From positions 62,001 through 126,000 of the forward strand of contig NZ_SJDT01000004.1 of the NCBI RefSeq assembly GCF_004331995.1: a DNA stretch of 64,000 nt. Reading direction: 5' to 3'. The stretch's first letter is position 1. Every line of letters starts with the position of its first letter. Below the pieces are notes generated by a model, which did not search any database, had not been told where the DNA came from, and saw nothing but the letters and a program-made list of their open reading frames with translations. A program made the position numbers and the translations under genes. The DNA comes from Arcanobacterium bovis (GTDB lineage Bacteria; Actinomycetota; Actinomycetes; Actinomycetales; Actinomycetaceae). This document shows positions 1-10,905 of the stretch, piece by piece.

Positions 1-1
1 C

Positions 2-958
2 CCAGCAATCAACGTAACCTCATCCCAGACGCTTACTGCTGCACTGCAAGGTTTTGCTGAGGCAGAGTCCGACGGCATCATTCAGGTGTCGGTTGGTGGC
101 GCTGAATACTGGGCAGGATCGACGATCAAGGATCGTGTTGCAGGCTCGCTCGCAATGGCTGCCTACGCCCGCGAAGTTGCAAAGAACTACCCAGTGACGG
201 TTGCTCTTCACACTGATCACTGCGCCAAGCAGAATATCGATTCGTGGATCCGCCCAATTATGGAGCTTGAAGCTGAAGAAGTAAAGGCTGGCCGCGATCC
301 ATTCTTCCAGTCGCACATGTGGGACGGTTCGGCTGTTCCGCTTGACGAAAACCTTGTTATTGCTCAGGAACTTCTTGAGCTTTCACAGGCTGCTCGCACT
401 ATTCTCGAAATCGAGATTGGCGTTGTTGGTGGCGAGGAAGACGGCGTTAAGGCTGAAATTAACGACAAGCTCTACACCACGGCAGAAGACGGAATCAAGA
501 CTGTTGAAGCTCTTGGCCTTGGCGAGAAGGGTCGCTACATCACCGCTCTGACCTTCGGAAACGTTCACGGCGTGTACAAGCCAGGCGCTGTAAAGCTTCG
601 CCCAGAAATCCTTGGCGACATCCAGAAGGCTGTTGGCGAGAAGTTCAACGCTGGCGATCGTCCATTCGATCTCGTTATGCACGGTGGCTCTGGTTCGACT
701 GCTCAGGAGATCGCGACGGCGGTTGAGAACGGCGTTATCAAGATGAACGTTGACACCGACACCCAGTACGCATTCTCCCGCCCAGTTGTCGATTGGATGC
801 TCAAGAACTACGACGGCATGCTCAAGATTGACGGCGAAGTTGGCAACAAGAAGCAGTACGATCCACGTGCATGGGGCAAGGCTGCTGAAGCTGGCATGGC
901 AGCTCGTGTGCTCGAAGCATGTGAGCGTCTCGGCTCGGTAGGCACCAAGCTTAAGTGA
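2..958 (+). CDS. fba: Fructose-bisphosphate aldolase, class II (5'-truncated by window edge)
   Basis: Cleaves fructose-1,6-bisphosphate to glyceraldehyde-3-phosphate and dihydroxyacetone phosphate in glycolysis, and runs in reverse in gluconeogenesis (family knowledge). The frame is open from base 2, so the N-terminus lies outside the window; 318 codons plus the stop are visible. The class II zinc and catalytic motifs are present: LHTDHC with the catalytic Asp, GGEEDGV, GNVHGVYKPG, MHGGSGS and NVDTDTQYAF. The long form with these motifs matches the FbaA-like branch of class II enzymes. An 18-bp hairpin follows the stop codon, and the next gene lies convergently on the other strand. Confidence 0.95.
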   Translation, partial: PAINVTSSQTLTAALQGFAEAESDGIIQVSVGGAEYWAGSTIKDRVAGSLAMAAYAREVAKNYPVTVALHTDHCAKQNIDSWIRPIMELEAEEVKAGRDPFFQSHMWDGSAVPLDENLVIAQELLELSQAARTILEIEIGVVGGEEDGVKAEINDKLYTTAEDGIKTVEALGLGEKGRYITALTFGNVHGVYKPGAVKLRPEILGDIQKAVGEKFNAGDRPFDLVMHGGSGSTAQEIATAVENGVIKMNVDTDTQYAFSRPVVDWMLKNYDGMLKIDGEVGNKKQYDPRAWGKAAEAGMAARVLEACERLGSVGTKLK

Positions 959-1016
959 AATGCCTCAGTGAGCAGTTAAATATGGCTGACTAGGCAGTAA
1001 GACTACTCTTACGACT

Positions 1017-1056
1017 GGGAGGGGAAGCGTTCATCTCCATGAACGCTTCCCCTCCC
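1017..1056. terminator. Perfect 18-bp hairpin between convergent genes
   Basis: Arms 1017-1034 and 1039-1056 are perfectly complementary around a CTCC loop. It lies between the aldolase stop and the stop of the minus-strand ATP-grasp gene. No clear T-run follows on either side. It probably terminates transcription from both directions. Confidence 0.7.
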
Positions 1057-1155
1057 CGCTATTTGTCCTAACTTAGGCGCCGGCTTGTCCATCGCGCAAT
1101 ATAGCGCTGATAGCCAAGGATTCGCCTTAGTTAGGGCAAGCTCAACCGATTACTA

Positions 1156-2343
1156 TCAGCTCTCCCACAGCGTCTTAGCCAAGTTCTTTCGATGGCGCGC
1201 AATCCGCATGGTTCGCAGCGGGTTGTTGTCGAAAGAATAATCTAAGGCATTTCCTGTGTTGCTATAACGTGGTTCTTCCGTGAAATACTCCAAGGAAGCG
1301 CCTTCGAGTTGTTCAGCTACAGCTTCCCGGGTGGCAGTAATCCAGTTGAATGGGCGGCGAGTAATCGTTGGTGGTTCTTGCTCTGCTAAGTCACGCAGCG
1401 CCACATCGATAAAGTTCACGCCATTGAGGTTGGCATAGTAGAAACTCCGCCCGAGTCGTGTGTTCATTTCAAGCACGTACGGCACACCACTGATTGCATC
1501 AACTTTGAAGTCGATGTTGAAAAATCCTTCGTAGCCGAGCTCGCATACGATTTTCTCGCAAATTTCTAGCAAGTCTGGGCGATTGGTGTCGGTCAAGAGC
1601 AAATGGTTTCCTACCCACATTGGGCGGTGGTCGGATAAAACCGACCGTGCATGCGCAAATACGCAGCTCCCTGTGCGAAGGCTCCGGTAGCCATTGACCG
1701 AGTATTCTTGCGTGTGATCGCCGTTGATATAAGTCTGCACGATCATCGTGCCAGAAAAACCTGACTGATATACGGCCGCCAAGTACTCACGTGCCGCTTC
1801 CGGCGTCTGCGCATGAAAACCCTTGTGTTTCTCAGGGAAATCGTAGGAGTTGAAAAGCTCATAATTGGCGGCTTTGATGAATTGTGGACCTTCGAGTGGC
1901 AACTCCATGAAGTTTTCTGGCGTGGCGTTATACGTGCGTGGAATTTCCACACCAAACTCCGCCATCTTCTCATAGAAGAAGCTCTTGTCCATAAGCGCCC
2001 GTCCCAGCTCTTTTTCTGGGTAGGGCAAAAATGGCTTGAATTCGAGCAGGTCAAGAGACTTGTATAGAGTATGCAGATACTCTTCGGTGGGCGCCAAAAT
2101 CATCACGTCGGTAATCGAATCCGCATGCTGGCGATACACCGAATTGAGAAGCGCCGCAAACACCTCAAGATCCGACGAAAAGTTTGGATCTGTGTGAATC
2201 TCGGCGATCGCCGTCTTATAAAAAGGCAGGAGCACGCCGGCACCACACACAGTGATTTTTTCTCCAGTTGCCTCGTGGTAACTGCGAGCTATGGTGTATG
2301 AATTTTCGTCGGTTCCGAGTGAAATAGTGAGGATTTTACGCAA
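1156..2343 (-). CDS. ATP-grasp ligase, probably cell-wall cross-bridge related
   Basis: A 395-residue ATP-grasp protein. The C-terminal half carries a typical ATP/Mg segment (FNIDFKVD, then VLEMNTRLGRSFYYANLNG), similar to carboxylate-amine ligases such as the D-aspartate ligases that add a D-amino acid to the lysine side chain of peptidoglycan precursors. It lies 54 nt downstream of a FemX-like transferase on the same strand, so an operon is likely. The context suggests a ligase that adds one residue of the interpeptide bridge, while its neighbour adds a tRNA-delivered residue. The substrate cannot be read from sequence; the family also contains unrelated peptide and amino-acid ligases. Confidence 0.75.
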   Translation of the reverse strand: MRKILTISLGTDENSYTIARSYHEATGEKITVCGAGVLLPFYKTAIAEIHTDPNFSSDLEVFAALLNSVYRQHADSITDVMILAPTEEYLHTLYKSLDLLEFKPFLPYPEKELGRALMDKSFFYEKMAEFGVEIPRTYNATPENFMELPLEGPQFIKAANYELFNSYDFPEKHKGFHAQTPEAAREYLAAVYQSGFSGTMIVQTYINGDHTQEYSVNGYRSLRTGSCVFAHARSVLSDHRPMWVGNHLLLTDTNRPDLLEICEKIVCELGYEGFFNIDFKVDAISGVPYVLEMNTRLGRSFYYANLNGVNFIDVALRDLAEQEPPTITRRPFNWITATREAVAEQLEGASLEYFTEEPRYSNTGNALDYSFDNNPLRTMRIARHRKNLAKTLWES

Positions 2344-2397
2344 TTGTTTTGCCTCTCAACGTATCGTGGTGCGAAGTGCCGCGGGCGTGTGGCGGAA

Positions 2398-3381
2398 TTA
2401 TTTTTTGGTGAAGCGTGCGTACGTATCCGGATCGATTACGATGTCGAGGTTGCCAATCCATGACACGACGTTGTCCTCAGTGAACTTTTTCTTGAACTGG
2501 TACAGGCCGTCGTCTTCATCGGTGGAAAAAATTCCGCCCATGTCGTAGTAATCGCAACCAGCCTCCGCTGCAAAGCAAATCTCTTCGTAATTGATCTGGT
2601 AGCTCTGACCGAGGTTGTATTCGTGCGTGTCCGCGCCGTAAATCGAGAAGGCGCGCTTTCCGAAAGTGATGAGGAACGACGTCGCTATGGCCTCGCCGTC
2701 GTACATCGAGAAGCTTAGGCGTGTGTTGTTCGGGAAAGCGTCGTAGAGCTTTTCGAAATATTCGTAGGGCCGGTAGGAGAGCCCGTGGTGCTTGTTCATG
2801 ATTTCGAGAATGCGGTAGAACTCGGGGAGGTCAGCGCGCGTGCCCACCTTGTTGCTGATTCCCAAACGGTAGGAGCGACGCACGGTCTTACGAGTTCCGC
2901 GCGAGAGGCCGGTGAGGATTTCTTCGCCGGTGCGTCCTTTGATGTCCAACACGAGGCTTTGGAGCGGCTGGGTGGTGTTCTTGGGGTCTTGGGTGAAGTT
3001 GTAACCTGCTGCTGCGTACTTTTCCACCAGCTCGGCGTCGTAAGGAACTTCAGGGTCGATACGCACCACGAATCCCTCGTGTTCGCGTACGTACTTTGTC
3101 ACTTCGGCAAGTAGCTCGGTGACTGTTTCGACGTCGTAGAGATCGCACACAGGCCCGCGCGGTGCATAGAAGAAATTCCCGCCTGCGCGCTGGTCAAAAA
3201 TGGACAGCAGCGAGATAGCAGCGCGGATTTCGCCGTCGCGCTCAATATAGAGGTGGTGACTTTGCCAGTTGTCTTTTACCTTCGCCCAATTCCGGCTTTG
3301 AAGAATCGTGCCGTACGGTGAATTTGCGAGGAATGTGTCGAATTTTTCCACGCTGGGCTTGTTAGTGACGTCGAGAATCAT
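2398..3381 (-). CDS. FemAB/FemX-family peptidoglycan peptidyltransferase
   Basis: Family members transfer an amino acid from aminoacyl-tRNA to the lysine of lipid II or UDP-MurNAc-pentapeptide, building the interpeptide bridge in the cytoplasm. This 327-residue protein has the paired GNAT-like fold motifs of the family: FFYAPRGPVCD near residue 90, a long central linker, and YYDMGGIF followed by GLYQFKKKF near the C-terminus. The length matches FemX-type proteins that lack the helical arm of staphylococcal FemA. It is the first gene of a two-gene minus-strand unit with the ATP-grasp ligase. Family assignment is firm; which residue it adds is unknown. Confidence 0.88.
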   Translation of the reverse strand: MILDVTNKPSVEKFDTFLANSPYGTILQSRNWAKVKDNWQSHHLYIERDGEIRAAISLLSIFDQRAGGNFFYAPRGPVCDLYDVETVTELLAEVTKYVREHEGFVVRIDPEVPYDAELVEKYAAAGYNFTQDPKNTTQPLQSLVLDIKGRTGEEILTGLSRGTRKTVRRSYRLGISNKVGTRADLPEFYRILEIMNKHHGLSYRPYEYFEKLYDAFPNNTRLSFSMYDGEAIATSFLITFGKRAFSIYGADTHEYNLGQSYQINYEEICFAAEAGCDYYDMGGIFSTDEDDGLYQFKKKFTEDNVVSWIGNLDIVIDPDTYARFTKK

Positions 3382-5058
<1,677 letters not shown>

Positions 5059-5077
5059 AGGCATTGACGTGAAAACT

Positions 5078-5133
5078 TGGGGCTGTTTTTGCAACATCTC
5101 GACATATGTTCAGATGTTGCAAAAACAGCCCCA
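5078..5133. repeat. Dispersed palindromic element, copy 1
   Basis: A 22-bp perfect stem (5078-5099 with 5112-5133) around a 12-base loop containing ACATATGT. Two other intergenic sites (36451-36508 and 42933-42972) share the arm sequence GCAACATCT, the A/T-rich outer stretch and the ACATAT centre. It lies 20 bases after the purA stop, so it could act as a terminator here, but the shared sequence marks it as one member of a repeat family. Confidence 0.8.
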
Positions 5134-5166
5134 GGTTTCATAGTTTTCATACGGATCATGCGGCCG

Positions 5167-5215
5167 AGTATGTGGTGTGGGCGGGAGCTAGAAGCTCCCG
5201 CCCACACCACATACT
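5167..5215. terminator. Perfect 23-bp hairpin between purA and the lipoprotein gene
   Basis: Arms 5167-5189 and 5193-5215 pair perfectly around a 3-base loop. It sits between converging genes and lacks an obvious T-run. It is likely a bidirectional terminator. Confidence 0.7.
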
Positions 5216-5259
5216 GCAAATTGCTTAGTCAGTTAGCAGAGTTCTTGTTCTCAGACTAA

Positions 5260-6423
5260 CTACTGCTGGCGCCAGTTGTTGTAATCAGGAGTGTCGCCAC
5301 TATTGCCGCCATCCTTCTCCGACGGGGCTGGGGCTGATTCCGGCGTCGTTTCTGGTGCAGGTGGAACTGCGTCAGGGCCGGGCTGGAATGGTGTAGACGA
5401 CGCAGGCGTTATAGGTGGTACCGACGGAGCTGGTGGTTGAGCCGCTGGTGGCATTGGTGCTACTGGTGCTTGTCCCGGTACTGGCTGCGTCGGAGCAGGA
5501 GCTTCTGCATAGGAGAATGGCGATGCCGATCCTTGCTGAGGCATTCCTTGCGGTTGCGCTCCTTGCTGTGGATTGTACTGGTATGGCGCTCCCGGCGTCT
5601 GCCCGTAAGGAGTCTGTCCGTAAGGGGACTGCCCATCAAAACCATAGCCTTGGGCAGGATCGTTGTTGGACTTCTTGCGGATCAAGAAGAATACGCCTAC
5701 TCCGATCAAGCCCAGAACTACAAGTCCGCCAAGCGCCCACGGAAGGATTGAGAAACCGGAGTCTTTAGCATTGTCGGAATCGGAATCTTTGGAAAGATCA
5801 GAGTCCTTGCTGCCCGAATCTTTTTTCGAGTCCTCCTTCTTATCTTCATTTGTGGCTGCTACGCTACCCTTTGCGTGCTTCTTGCCTTCAACGGTGATCT
5901 TCTTGGCTAGGATCGTTATGTCGTTATAGCTCGCTGTGTTGCCGTTAACTGTTGCACCGTCAGCTTTTACAATCTCGCCAGGCATTGTGACATTGAACGA
6001 GAACTGAACGTTGAACTGCTTGAACATCTGCAGGTCTTGTTCGTCAAAGCTTGCCTTATCATCGTCACCAAAATTCAAAATGTAGGTATCGGGAGTTTCG
6101 ACGAGCGTCTCGCCGTCTACCGCGTTGCCTTTTGACTTAATAGTCATCGTGCAGTCGAGGGTATTGCCAGAAGATGCATCTGTCATCTGGATATCCGATA
6201 GCGCTTTGTCGAGTGCCGAAATGTCCATTTCTTTCTCGATATCTTGGCACTTGAACTGTTGTGCAAACATTCCAGAATCATCCTTGAAATGCAAAGCCAT
6301 ATTCATGGAGCCGTCTTCATTAACGGCCACAGTATTGTGTGACTCGCAGGCAGTGAGTAGTAGGGCGAAAGGAAGCAGGATCGCTGCTACTTTTCTCCGA
6401 GATTTTTTGGTAGCACCTTGCAT
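5260..6423 (-). CDS. LppM-domain lipoprotein with C-terminal membrane anchor and Pro/Gln-rich tail
   Basis: An N-terminal lipoprotein signal ends in the lipobox LLTAC (modified Cys about residue 26). An extracellular domain follows that resembles the actinobacterial LppM domain (residues about 30-180), then a Lys/Asp/Ser-rich linker, one membrane segment (about 224-249) followed by RKK, and a 130-residue tail rich in Pro, Gln and Gly with repeated YGQTP units. I place the start at ATG 6423 because GGGAGA lies just upstream and the lipoprotein signal is then of normal length; a start 15 codons earlier is possible. Function is unknown. A domain tethered by lipid at one end and a helix at the other, with a probably cytoplasmic tail, is an unusual topology. 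Confidence 0.8.
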   Translation of the reverse strand: MQGATKKSRRKVAAILLPFALLLTACESHNTVAVNEDGSMNMALHFKDDSGMFAQQFKCQDIEKEMDISALDKALSDIQMTDASSGNTLDCTMTIKSKGNAVDGETLVETPDTYILNFGDDDKASFDEQDLQMFKQFNVQFSFNVTMPGEIVKADGATVNGNTASYNDITILAKKITVEGKKHAKGSVAATNEDKKEDSKKDSGSKDSDLSKDSDSDNAKDSGFSILPWALGGLVVLGLIGVGVFFLIRKKSNNDPAQGYGFDGQSPYGQTPYGQTPGAPYQYNPQQGAQPQGMPQQGSASPFSYAEAPAPTQPVPGQAPVAPMPPAAQPPAPSVPPITPASSTPFQPGPDAVPPAPETTPESAPAPSEKDGGNSGDTPDYNNWRQQ

Positions 6424-6753
6424 GCTGTTCTCCCTAAGTAAAGTATGAATGTGATGTTTCGTTTTCAACTATAACGGAAGAAAATAGAGTTTCATAGGAA
6501 AAGGCGAAAGCATGAAAAATTGGGACTGTCTACCTTATACGTGCAGGTTTCGCCCATAGCCTTATCGAGGCTAAAAGTGGAGAAATTGCACGAAAAAACA
6601 GAGAATGGAGGGGAAGTATAGGCGCTGGTATTTCGTAATATCGATAAGGAAATCGCGAGCCGATAGTCCCACCAAATCCGCGCTACTTCAGTGGATAATA
6701 GTTATTGGAAGAAAATCCGGTACAACATCGCCCAATCTCTAGGAGGACATGCG
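6424..6753. other. Divergent promoter region of lipoprotein gene and pckG
   Basis: About 330 bases without a credible gene between divergently transcribed genes. It ends in a strong AGGAGG site at 6741-6746 for pckG. I cannot single out the promoters with confidence. Confidence 0.5.
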
Positions 6754-8610
6754 ATGACAGACAAGACCTACACAGTTGACGAAGTACGCGAAGGTGCACC
6801 TTCCATCGCTCCAGCTGATCTCATCGAATGGGTAACTGAGGTAGCAAACCTCACCAAGCCAGCACAGATCGAATGGTCCGATGGTTCCCAAGAAGAATGG
6901 GATCGTCTCACCACGCTTATGGTTGATAGCGGAATGTTCACCCGCTTGAACCCAGAAAAGCGCCCTAACTCTTTCTTGGCTCGTTCCCTTCCATCCGACG
7001 TTGCACGTGTTGAGTCCCGTACCTACATCTGCTCCGAGAAGGAAGAAGATGCAGGTCCAACCAACAACTGGGCAGATCCAAAGGAAATGAAGGAAATCCT
7101 CATCGGCGAAAACGGCGTGTTCCGTGGCTCGATGGCTGGACGCACCATGTACGTGGTTCCTTTCTCGATGGGTCCACTCGGCGGTCCAATTTCCCAGCTC
7201 GGTGTTGAGCTCACCGACTCCCCATACGTTGTCGTTAACATGCGCATCATGACCCGCATGGGCGCTGAAGCTCTCAAGCTTATTAGCGAAGGTGGCGCTT
7301 GGGTTCCAGCAGTTCACTCGGTTGGTAAGCCACTTGCTGAAGGTGAAGCTGATGTAGCATGGCCATGCAACGATGAAAAGTACATCACCCACTTCCCAGA
7401 GAGCAACGAGATTTGGTCCTTCGGCTCCGGCTACGGCGGAAACGCACTGCTCGGCAAGAAGTGCTTCGCGTTGCGTATCGCTTCGACGATGGCACGTCGT
7501 GACGGTTGGATGGCAGAGCACATGCTCATCCTGCGTCTTACTGACGAAAAGACTGGCAAGCAGTACCACGTAACTGCTGCATTCCCATCGGCTTGTGGCA
7601 AGACCAACCTCGCCATGCTTCAGCCAACCATCGAAGGCTACAAGGTTGAGACCGTTGGTGACGACATTGCTTGGATGCGCCCAGGTCCAGATGGTCGCCT
7701 CTACGCTATCAACCCAGAAGCAGGCTTCTTCGGCGTTGCTCCAGGTACCTCATACGAGACCAATCCAATGGCTATGGACTCCATGAAGGAGAACGTAATC
7801 TTCACGAACGTCGCATTGACCGACGACGGTGACGTGTGGTGGGAAGGCATCGACGCTGAGCAGCCAGAGCACCTCATTGATTGGCAAGGTAACGACTTCA
7901 CGAAGGCTGATACGGAAGCAGGTAAGAAGGCTGCACATCCGAACTCGCGCTTCACCGCTCCTGCTGCTCAGTGCCCAATTATCTGCGAAGATTGGGAAGC
8001 TCCACAGGGCGTAGCTATCGACGCAATTCTCTTCGGTGGACGCCGCGCAAGCAACGTTCCATTGGTTGCAGAAGCATTCGACCAGACCCACGGTGTATTC
8101 GTTGGCGCTACTGTTGCTTCCGAGCAGACGGCAGCTGCTGAAGGTGCGGTTGGCTCCTTGCGTCATGATCCGTTCGCTATGCTCCCATTCTGTGGCTACA
8201 ACATGGCCGACTACTGGGGTCACTGGCTCGAGATGGGCGAGAAGCTCGGCGAGAAGTTCCCGAAGGTATTCCAGGTTAACTGGTTCCGCAAGGACGAGAA
8301 CGGCAAGTTCATGTGGCCAGGATACGGCGACAACTCCCGCGTTCTTGACTGGGTAGTACGTCGTTGTGCAGGCGAAGTTGAGGCAATTGAGGGTATGACT
8401 GGTCTTTACCCGAAGTTCGAAGACTTCAACCTCGAAGGCCTAGACATCACCGCTGAGGATTGGGCAAAGCTTTACGCAACCGATCCAGAAGCATGGGGTG
8501 CTGAGGCTGAAGATTCGGCTAAGTACTTCGAGCAGTTCGGTGAGAAGCTCCCTGCAGCAATCTCCGCTGAGCTCGACAAGCTTCGCGCACGCATCGCTGA
8601 TGCCAAGTGA
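6754..8610 (+). CDS. pckG: Phosphoenolpyruvate carboxykinase (GTP)
   Basis: Interconverts oxaloacetate plus GTP with PEP plus GDP and CO2, the entry step of gluconeogenesis or an anaplerotic route. The 618-residue length and the motifs fit the GTP-dependent family: the P-loop in [13 protein letters not shown], the [11 protein letters not shown] segment and [15 protein letters not shown]. The start is ATG 6754 with AGGAGG seven bases upstream; an in-frame start further up lacks this site. Together with aldolase and pyruvate phosphate dikinase in this window it supports active PEP-level carbon traffic. A hairpin terminator follows. Confidence 0.98.
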   Translation: MTDKTYTVDEVREGAPSIAPADLIEWVTEVANLTKPAQIEWSDGSQEEWDRLTTLMVDSGMFTRLNPEKRPNSFLARSLPSDVARVESRTYICSEKEEDAGPTNNWADPKEMKEILIGENGVFRGSMAGRTMYVVPFSMGPLGGPISQLGVELTDSPYVVVNMRIMTRMGAEALKLISEGGAWVPAVHSVGKPLAEGEADVAWPCNDEKYITHFPESNEIWSFGSGYGGNALLGKKCFALRIASTMARRDGWMAEHMLILRLTDEKTGKQYHVTAAFPSACGKTNLAMLQPTIEGYKVETVGDDIAWMRPGPDGRLYAINPEAGFFGVAPGTSYETNPMAMDSMKENVIFTNVALTDDGDVWWEGIDAEQPEHLIDWQGNDFTKADTEAGKKAAHPNSRFTAPAAQCPIICEDWEAPQGVAIDAILFGGRRASNVPLVAEAFDQTHGVFVGATVASEQTAAAEGAVGSLRHDPFAMLPFCGYNMADYWGHWLEMGEKLGEKFPKVFQVNWFRKDENGKFMWPGYGDNSRVLDWVVRRCAGEVEAIEGMTGLYPKFEDFNLEGLDITAEDWAKLYATDPEAWGAEAEDSAKYFEQFGEKLPAAISAELDKLRARIADAK

Positions 8611-8636
8611 GCTAATTCGTAGCTAGAACTTAGCAA

Positions 8637-8671
8637 AACGAGGGCTGGAGCAAATTGCTCCAGCCCTCGTT
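8637..8671 (+). terminator. 17-bp hairpin after pckG
   Basis: Arms 8637-8653 and 8655-8671 are perfectly complementary around a single central A, 27 bases after the pckG stop. The following bases are only weakly T-rich. Confidence 0.75.
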
Positions 8672-8866
8672 GTATGGGTGGCGGTATTGCAGAAGTGGCA
8701 TCGCCGCATAAGCTGCCACATGCCGGAAGCTATGAAGTTTCACAAGTGGCACGGCTACATTAGTTCTCTCGTTGCGTTAGTCCATATCACCGACTAAGCG
8801 GGAAATTTCGAAGTTTTGCCAGTACGCTTGTGCTAGCGGCTTCGATGACGAAGAGAGGAGCGAATA

Positions 8867-9781
8867 ATGGCATATTCTTTGGGTATTCCCGCGATTCCGG
8901 GATGGTCGCACACCTACAGTGGCAAAGTGCGTGATCTTTACGTGCCAACTGGCTCTGACTCGGTATTTGGTATGGAAACAATCATGATGGTGTCGTCTGA
9001 TCGAATAAGTGCTTTTGATTTCGTGATGCCATCGGTGATCCCCAATAAGGGAAAATTTCTTACCACTCTTTCGCAGTGGTGGTTTCACCAGCTTGCGAGT
9101 ATTGTGCCGAATCACCTCTTGGACTGCGAGATTCCAGCTACTGTAAAAGATCGTGCCATTGTTGCACAGCGCTTGAAGATGTTTCCGGTGGAATGCACGG
9201 TGCGAGGCTATTTAGCAGGTGCGGCTTACACAGAATATGATGAGACTGGCGCAGTAGCGGGCCAGAAACTTCCTGCTGGTCTTGCTGATTCAGAAGAATT
9301 GGCTGAGCCGATCTTCGTTCCCTCAATCAAAGCTGCTCGGGGCGAGCACGACGAGAATATTACGTACGACCAGTTTAAGGCGCTGGTTGGTGCCAGTAAC
9401 GCCGAAATTATGCGCGAGTATTCTTTGACCGTCTACCAACACGCCCGCCAAATGTCGTTCGAACGTGGATTGATTCTCGCCGACACGAAGCTCGAATACG
9501 GAATTCCGTACGATAATGGGGAAGACGACGTCGTGCTGGGAGACGAGCTACTCACGCCCGATTCGTCCCGTTTTTGGTATGTAGATCACTATGAGCCAGG
9601 CAAACCGCAACCTTCATTCGATAAGCAGCTCGTACGCGACTGGTTATCCTCGGAGGAAAGCGGATGGGCACCGTCGTCGCGAAAATCTCCACCTCAGCTG
9701 CCATCCGATATAGTGAAAAGGACACACGACGCATATCTAGCCGTCGTTTATACCTTGACCGGGCAAAATACCCCATTTTAG
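8867..9781 (+). CDS. purC: Phosphoribosylaminoimidazole-succinocarboxamide synthase
   Basis: SAICAR synthase of de novo purine synthesis: ligates aspartate to CAIR with ATP. The 304-residue form resembles the longer actinobacterial/fungal type. Motifs: GKVRDLY, SSDRISAFD, CTVRGYLAG, ILADTKLEYG and the late GDELLTPDSSR and RDWL segments. The start is ATG behind GAGAGGAG. It stands apart from other purine genes except purA 4 kb upstream; a TetR-type regulator follows after 140 bases. Confidence 0.97.
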   Translation: MAYSLGIPAIPGWSHTYSGKVRDLYVPTGSDSVFGMETIMMVSSDRISAFDFVMPSVIPNKGKFLTTLSQWWFHQLASIVPNHLLDCEIPATVKDRAIVAQRLKMFPVECTVRGYLAGAAYTEYDETGAVAGQKLPAGLADSEELAEPIFVPSIKAARGEHDENITYDQFKALVGASNAEIMREYSLTVYQHARQMSFERGLILADTKLEYGIPYDNGEDDVVLGDELLTPDSSRFWYVDHYEPGKPQPSFDKQLVRDWLSSEESGWAPSSRKSPPQLPSDIVKRTHDAYLAVVYTLTGQNTPF

Positions 9782-9921
9782 AGGAGAAATATCACGCACG
9801 TTTTTGTAAGATTCGTGCCATGATGTGCTGAATGAATGCTATCTTTATTATATAAATGTCGAGGATTATAATGGCTGGTAAGGCACTTAGATCCATTCGA
9901 TTTCGTGTAATGAGGAAGTAA

Positions 9922-10698
9922 ATGACAACGATGGCTCAGGCGAACGGTATCAAGCAAGACGGTCGCGCTCTGCGTTGGGTTCGCCACCGCGAGGAACGCA
10001 CCCGCAAGTTTGTGGAAATTACGTGCGATGTAGTGCGTAAATATGGTTATCAAGTGTCGATGGATCAAATCGCAGAGTATGCGAAAACATCCAAATCAAT
10101 CCTCTATCGATATTTCCCCGACAAAATAAGCTTGCAGTACACGGTTGGTTCGTACATCGTCGGTGATCTCGTTGACCGAATTAAAACCGCCATGATGGAA
10201 GAAACATCGCCGGAATGCATGATTAAGTCTGCGATTGATGTGTACCTCGATTTCATGCTCAAAGACCTTGACCTCTACATCTTCGTGCGTATCGGCGATC
10301 TTGAAGGTGAGCCAGGAACTTCGAAACTTTTGAATTTCGACGAAGTATTTTTGTCGACGGCGGTGGGTACAGCAGTTGATGATCAGCTTGATCACGCACA
10401 CGGCTCGCGTCTCGATGCGAATATCGGTGCAGGTTCTACGCATTACGCCGCTGGTACCGAGGGTGAGCGGCGGCAAAAGCTAGTTCGGAGCCACATTGGT
10501 TCGGTTGCGCTCGTGTCTGTTATCCGTTCAGTTGCTGAAACGTGGCTGTTCTCAAAGCGTATTCTCGATCGTCCAGAAGATTACCCTGATTTTGTGCTTG
10601 ATGAGGCTGATCGTTTGGTTGCTGAGCTGAGCCAAGATGAGATCAAAGATTACATCTACGCTTGTGTTGAAGGTGGAGTTCTCGGCAACTTCCGGTAG
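9922..10698 (+). CDS. TetR-family transcriptional regulator
   Basis: A 258-residue protein with a helix-turn-helix in the first 80 residues (VSMDQIAEYAKTSKSILYRYF, the usual TetR pattern) and a ligand-binding helical region after it. The start is ATG behind GAGGAAG; ATG five codons later is an alternative. The C-terminal half is longer than average, with an acidic last helix. Neighbours are purC and a wall-anchored nucleotidase, which do not reveal its ligand. It may regulate itself or the nucleotidase, but no clear operator is visible. Confidence 0.85.
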   Translation: MTTMAQANGIKQDGRALRWVRHREERTRKFVEITCDVVRKYGYQVSMDQIAEYAKTSKSILYRYFPDKISLQYTVGSYIVGDLVDRIKTAMMEETSPECMIKSAIDVYLDFMLKDLDLYIFVRIGDLEGEPGTSKLLNFDEVFLSTAVGTAVDDQLDHAHGSRLDANIGAGSTHYAAGTEGERRQKLVRSHIGSVALVSVIRSVAETWLFSKRILDRPEDYPDFVLDEADRLVAELSQDEIKDYIYACVEGGVLGNFR

Positions 10699-10724
10699 CG
10701 ATAACTTTTCGTCTTATTTTGTGT

Positions 10725-10763
10725 GGCTTCTGGAGCGCTGTGATTGCGGCGTTTCCAGAAGCC
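10725..10763 (+). terminator. Hairpin after the TetR gene
   Basis: GGCTTCTGGA (10725-10734) pairs with TCCAGAAGCC (10754-10763), with weaker pairing inside. It lies 27 bases past the TetR stop. No T-run is seen, so this is a moderate call. Confidence 0.5.
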
Positions 10764-10905
10764 GCGTCAGTTTGCGAATTGGTGGAGGTGAATCGGTTAA
10801 ATCCCTGCTAATAGTGGGTAAAGATCTTCCATTTTGCCTCCAAACCTCTGGTTAATCGCGTAGCATGAATAATGCACATGTATACGTACTTAAAAAGGGG
10901 TAAGT

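Noticed and set aside
6739-7569. A 276-codon antisense frame inside pckG
   Set aside because: Same explanation: a shadow of a biased gene, rich in Cys and Trp and without any family pattern.
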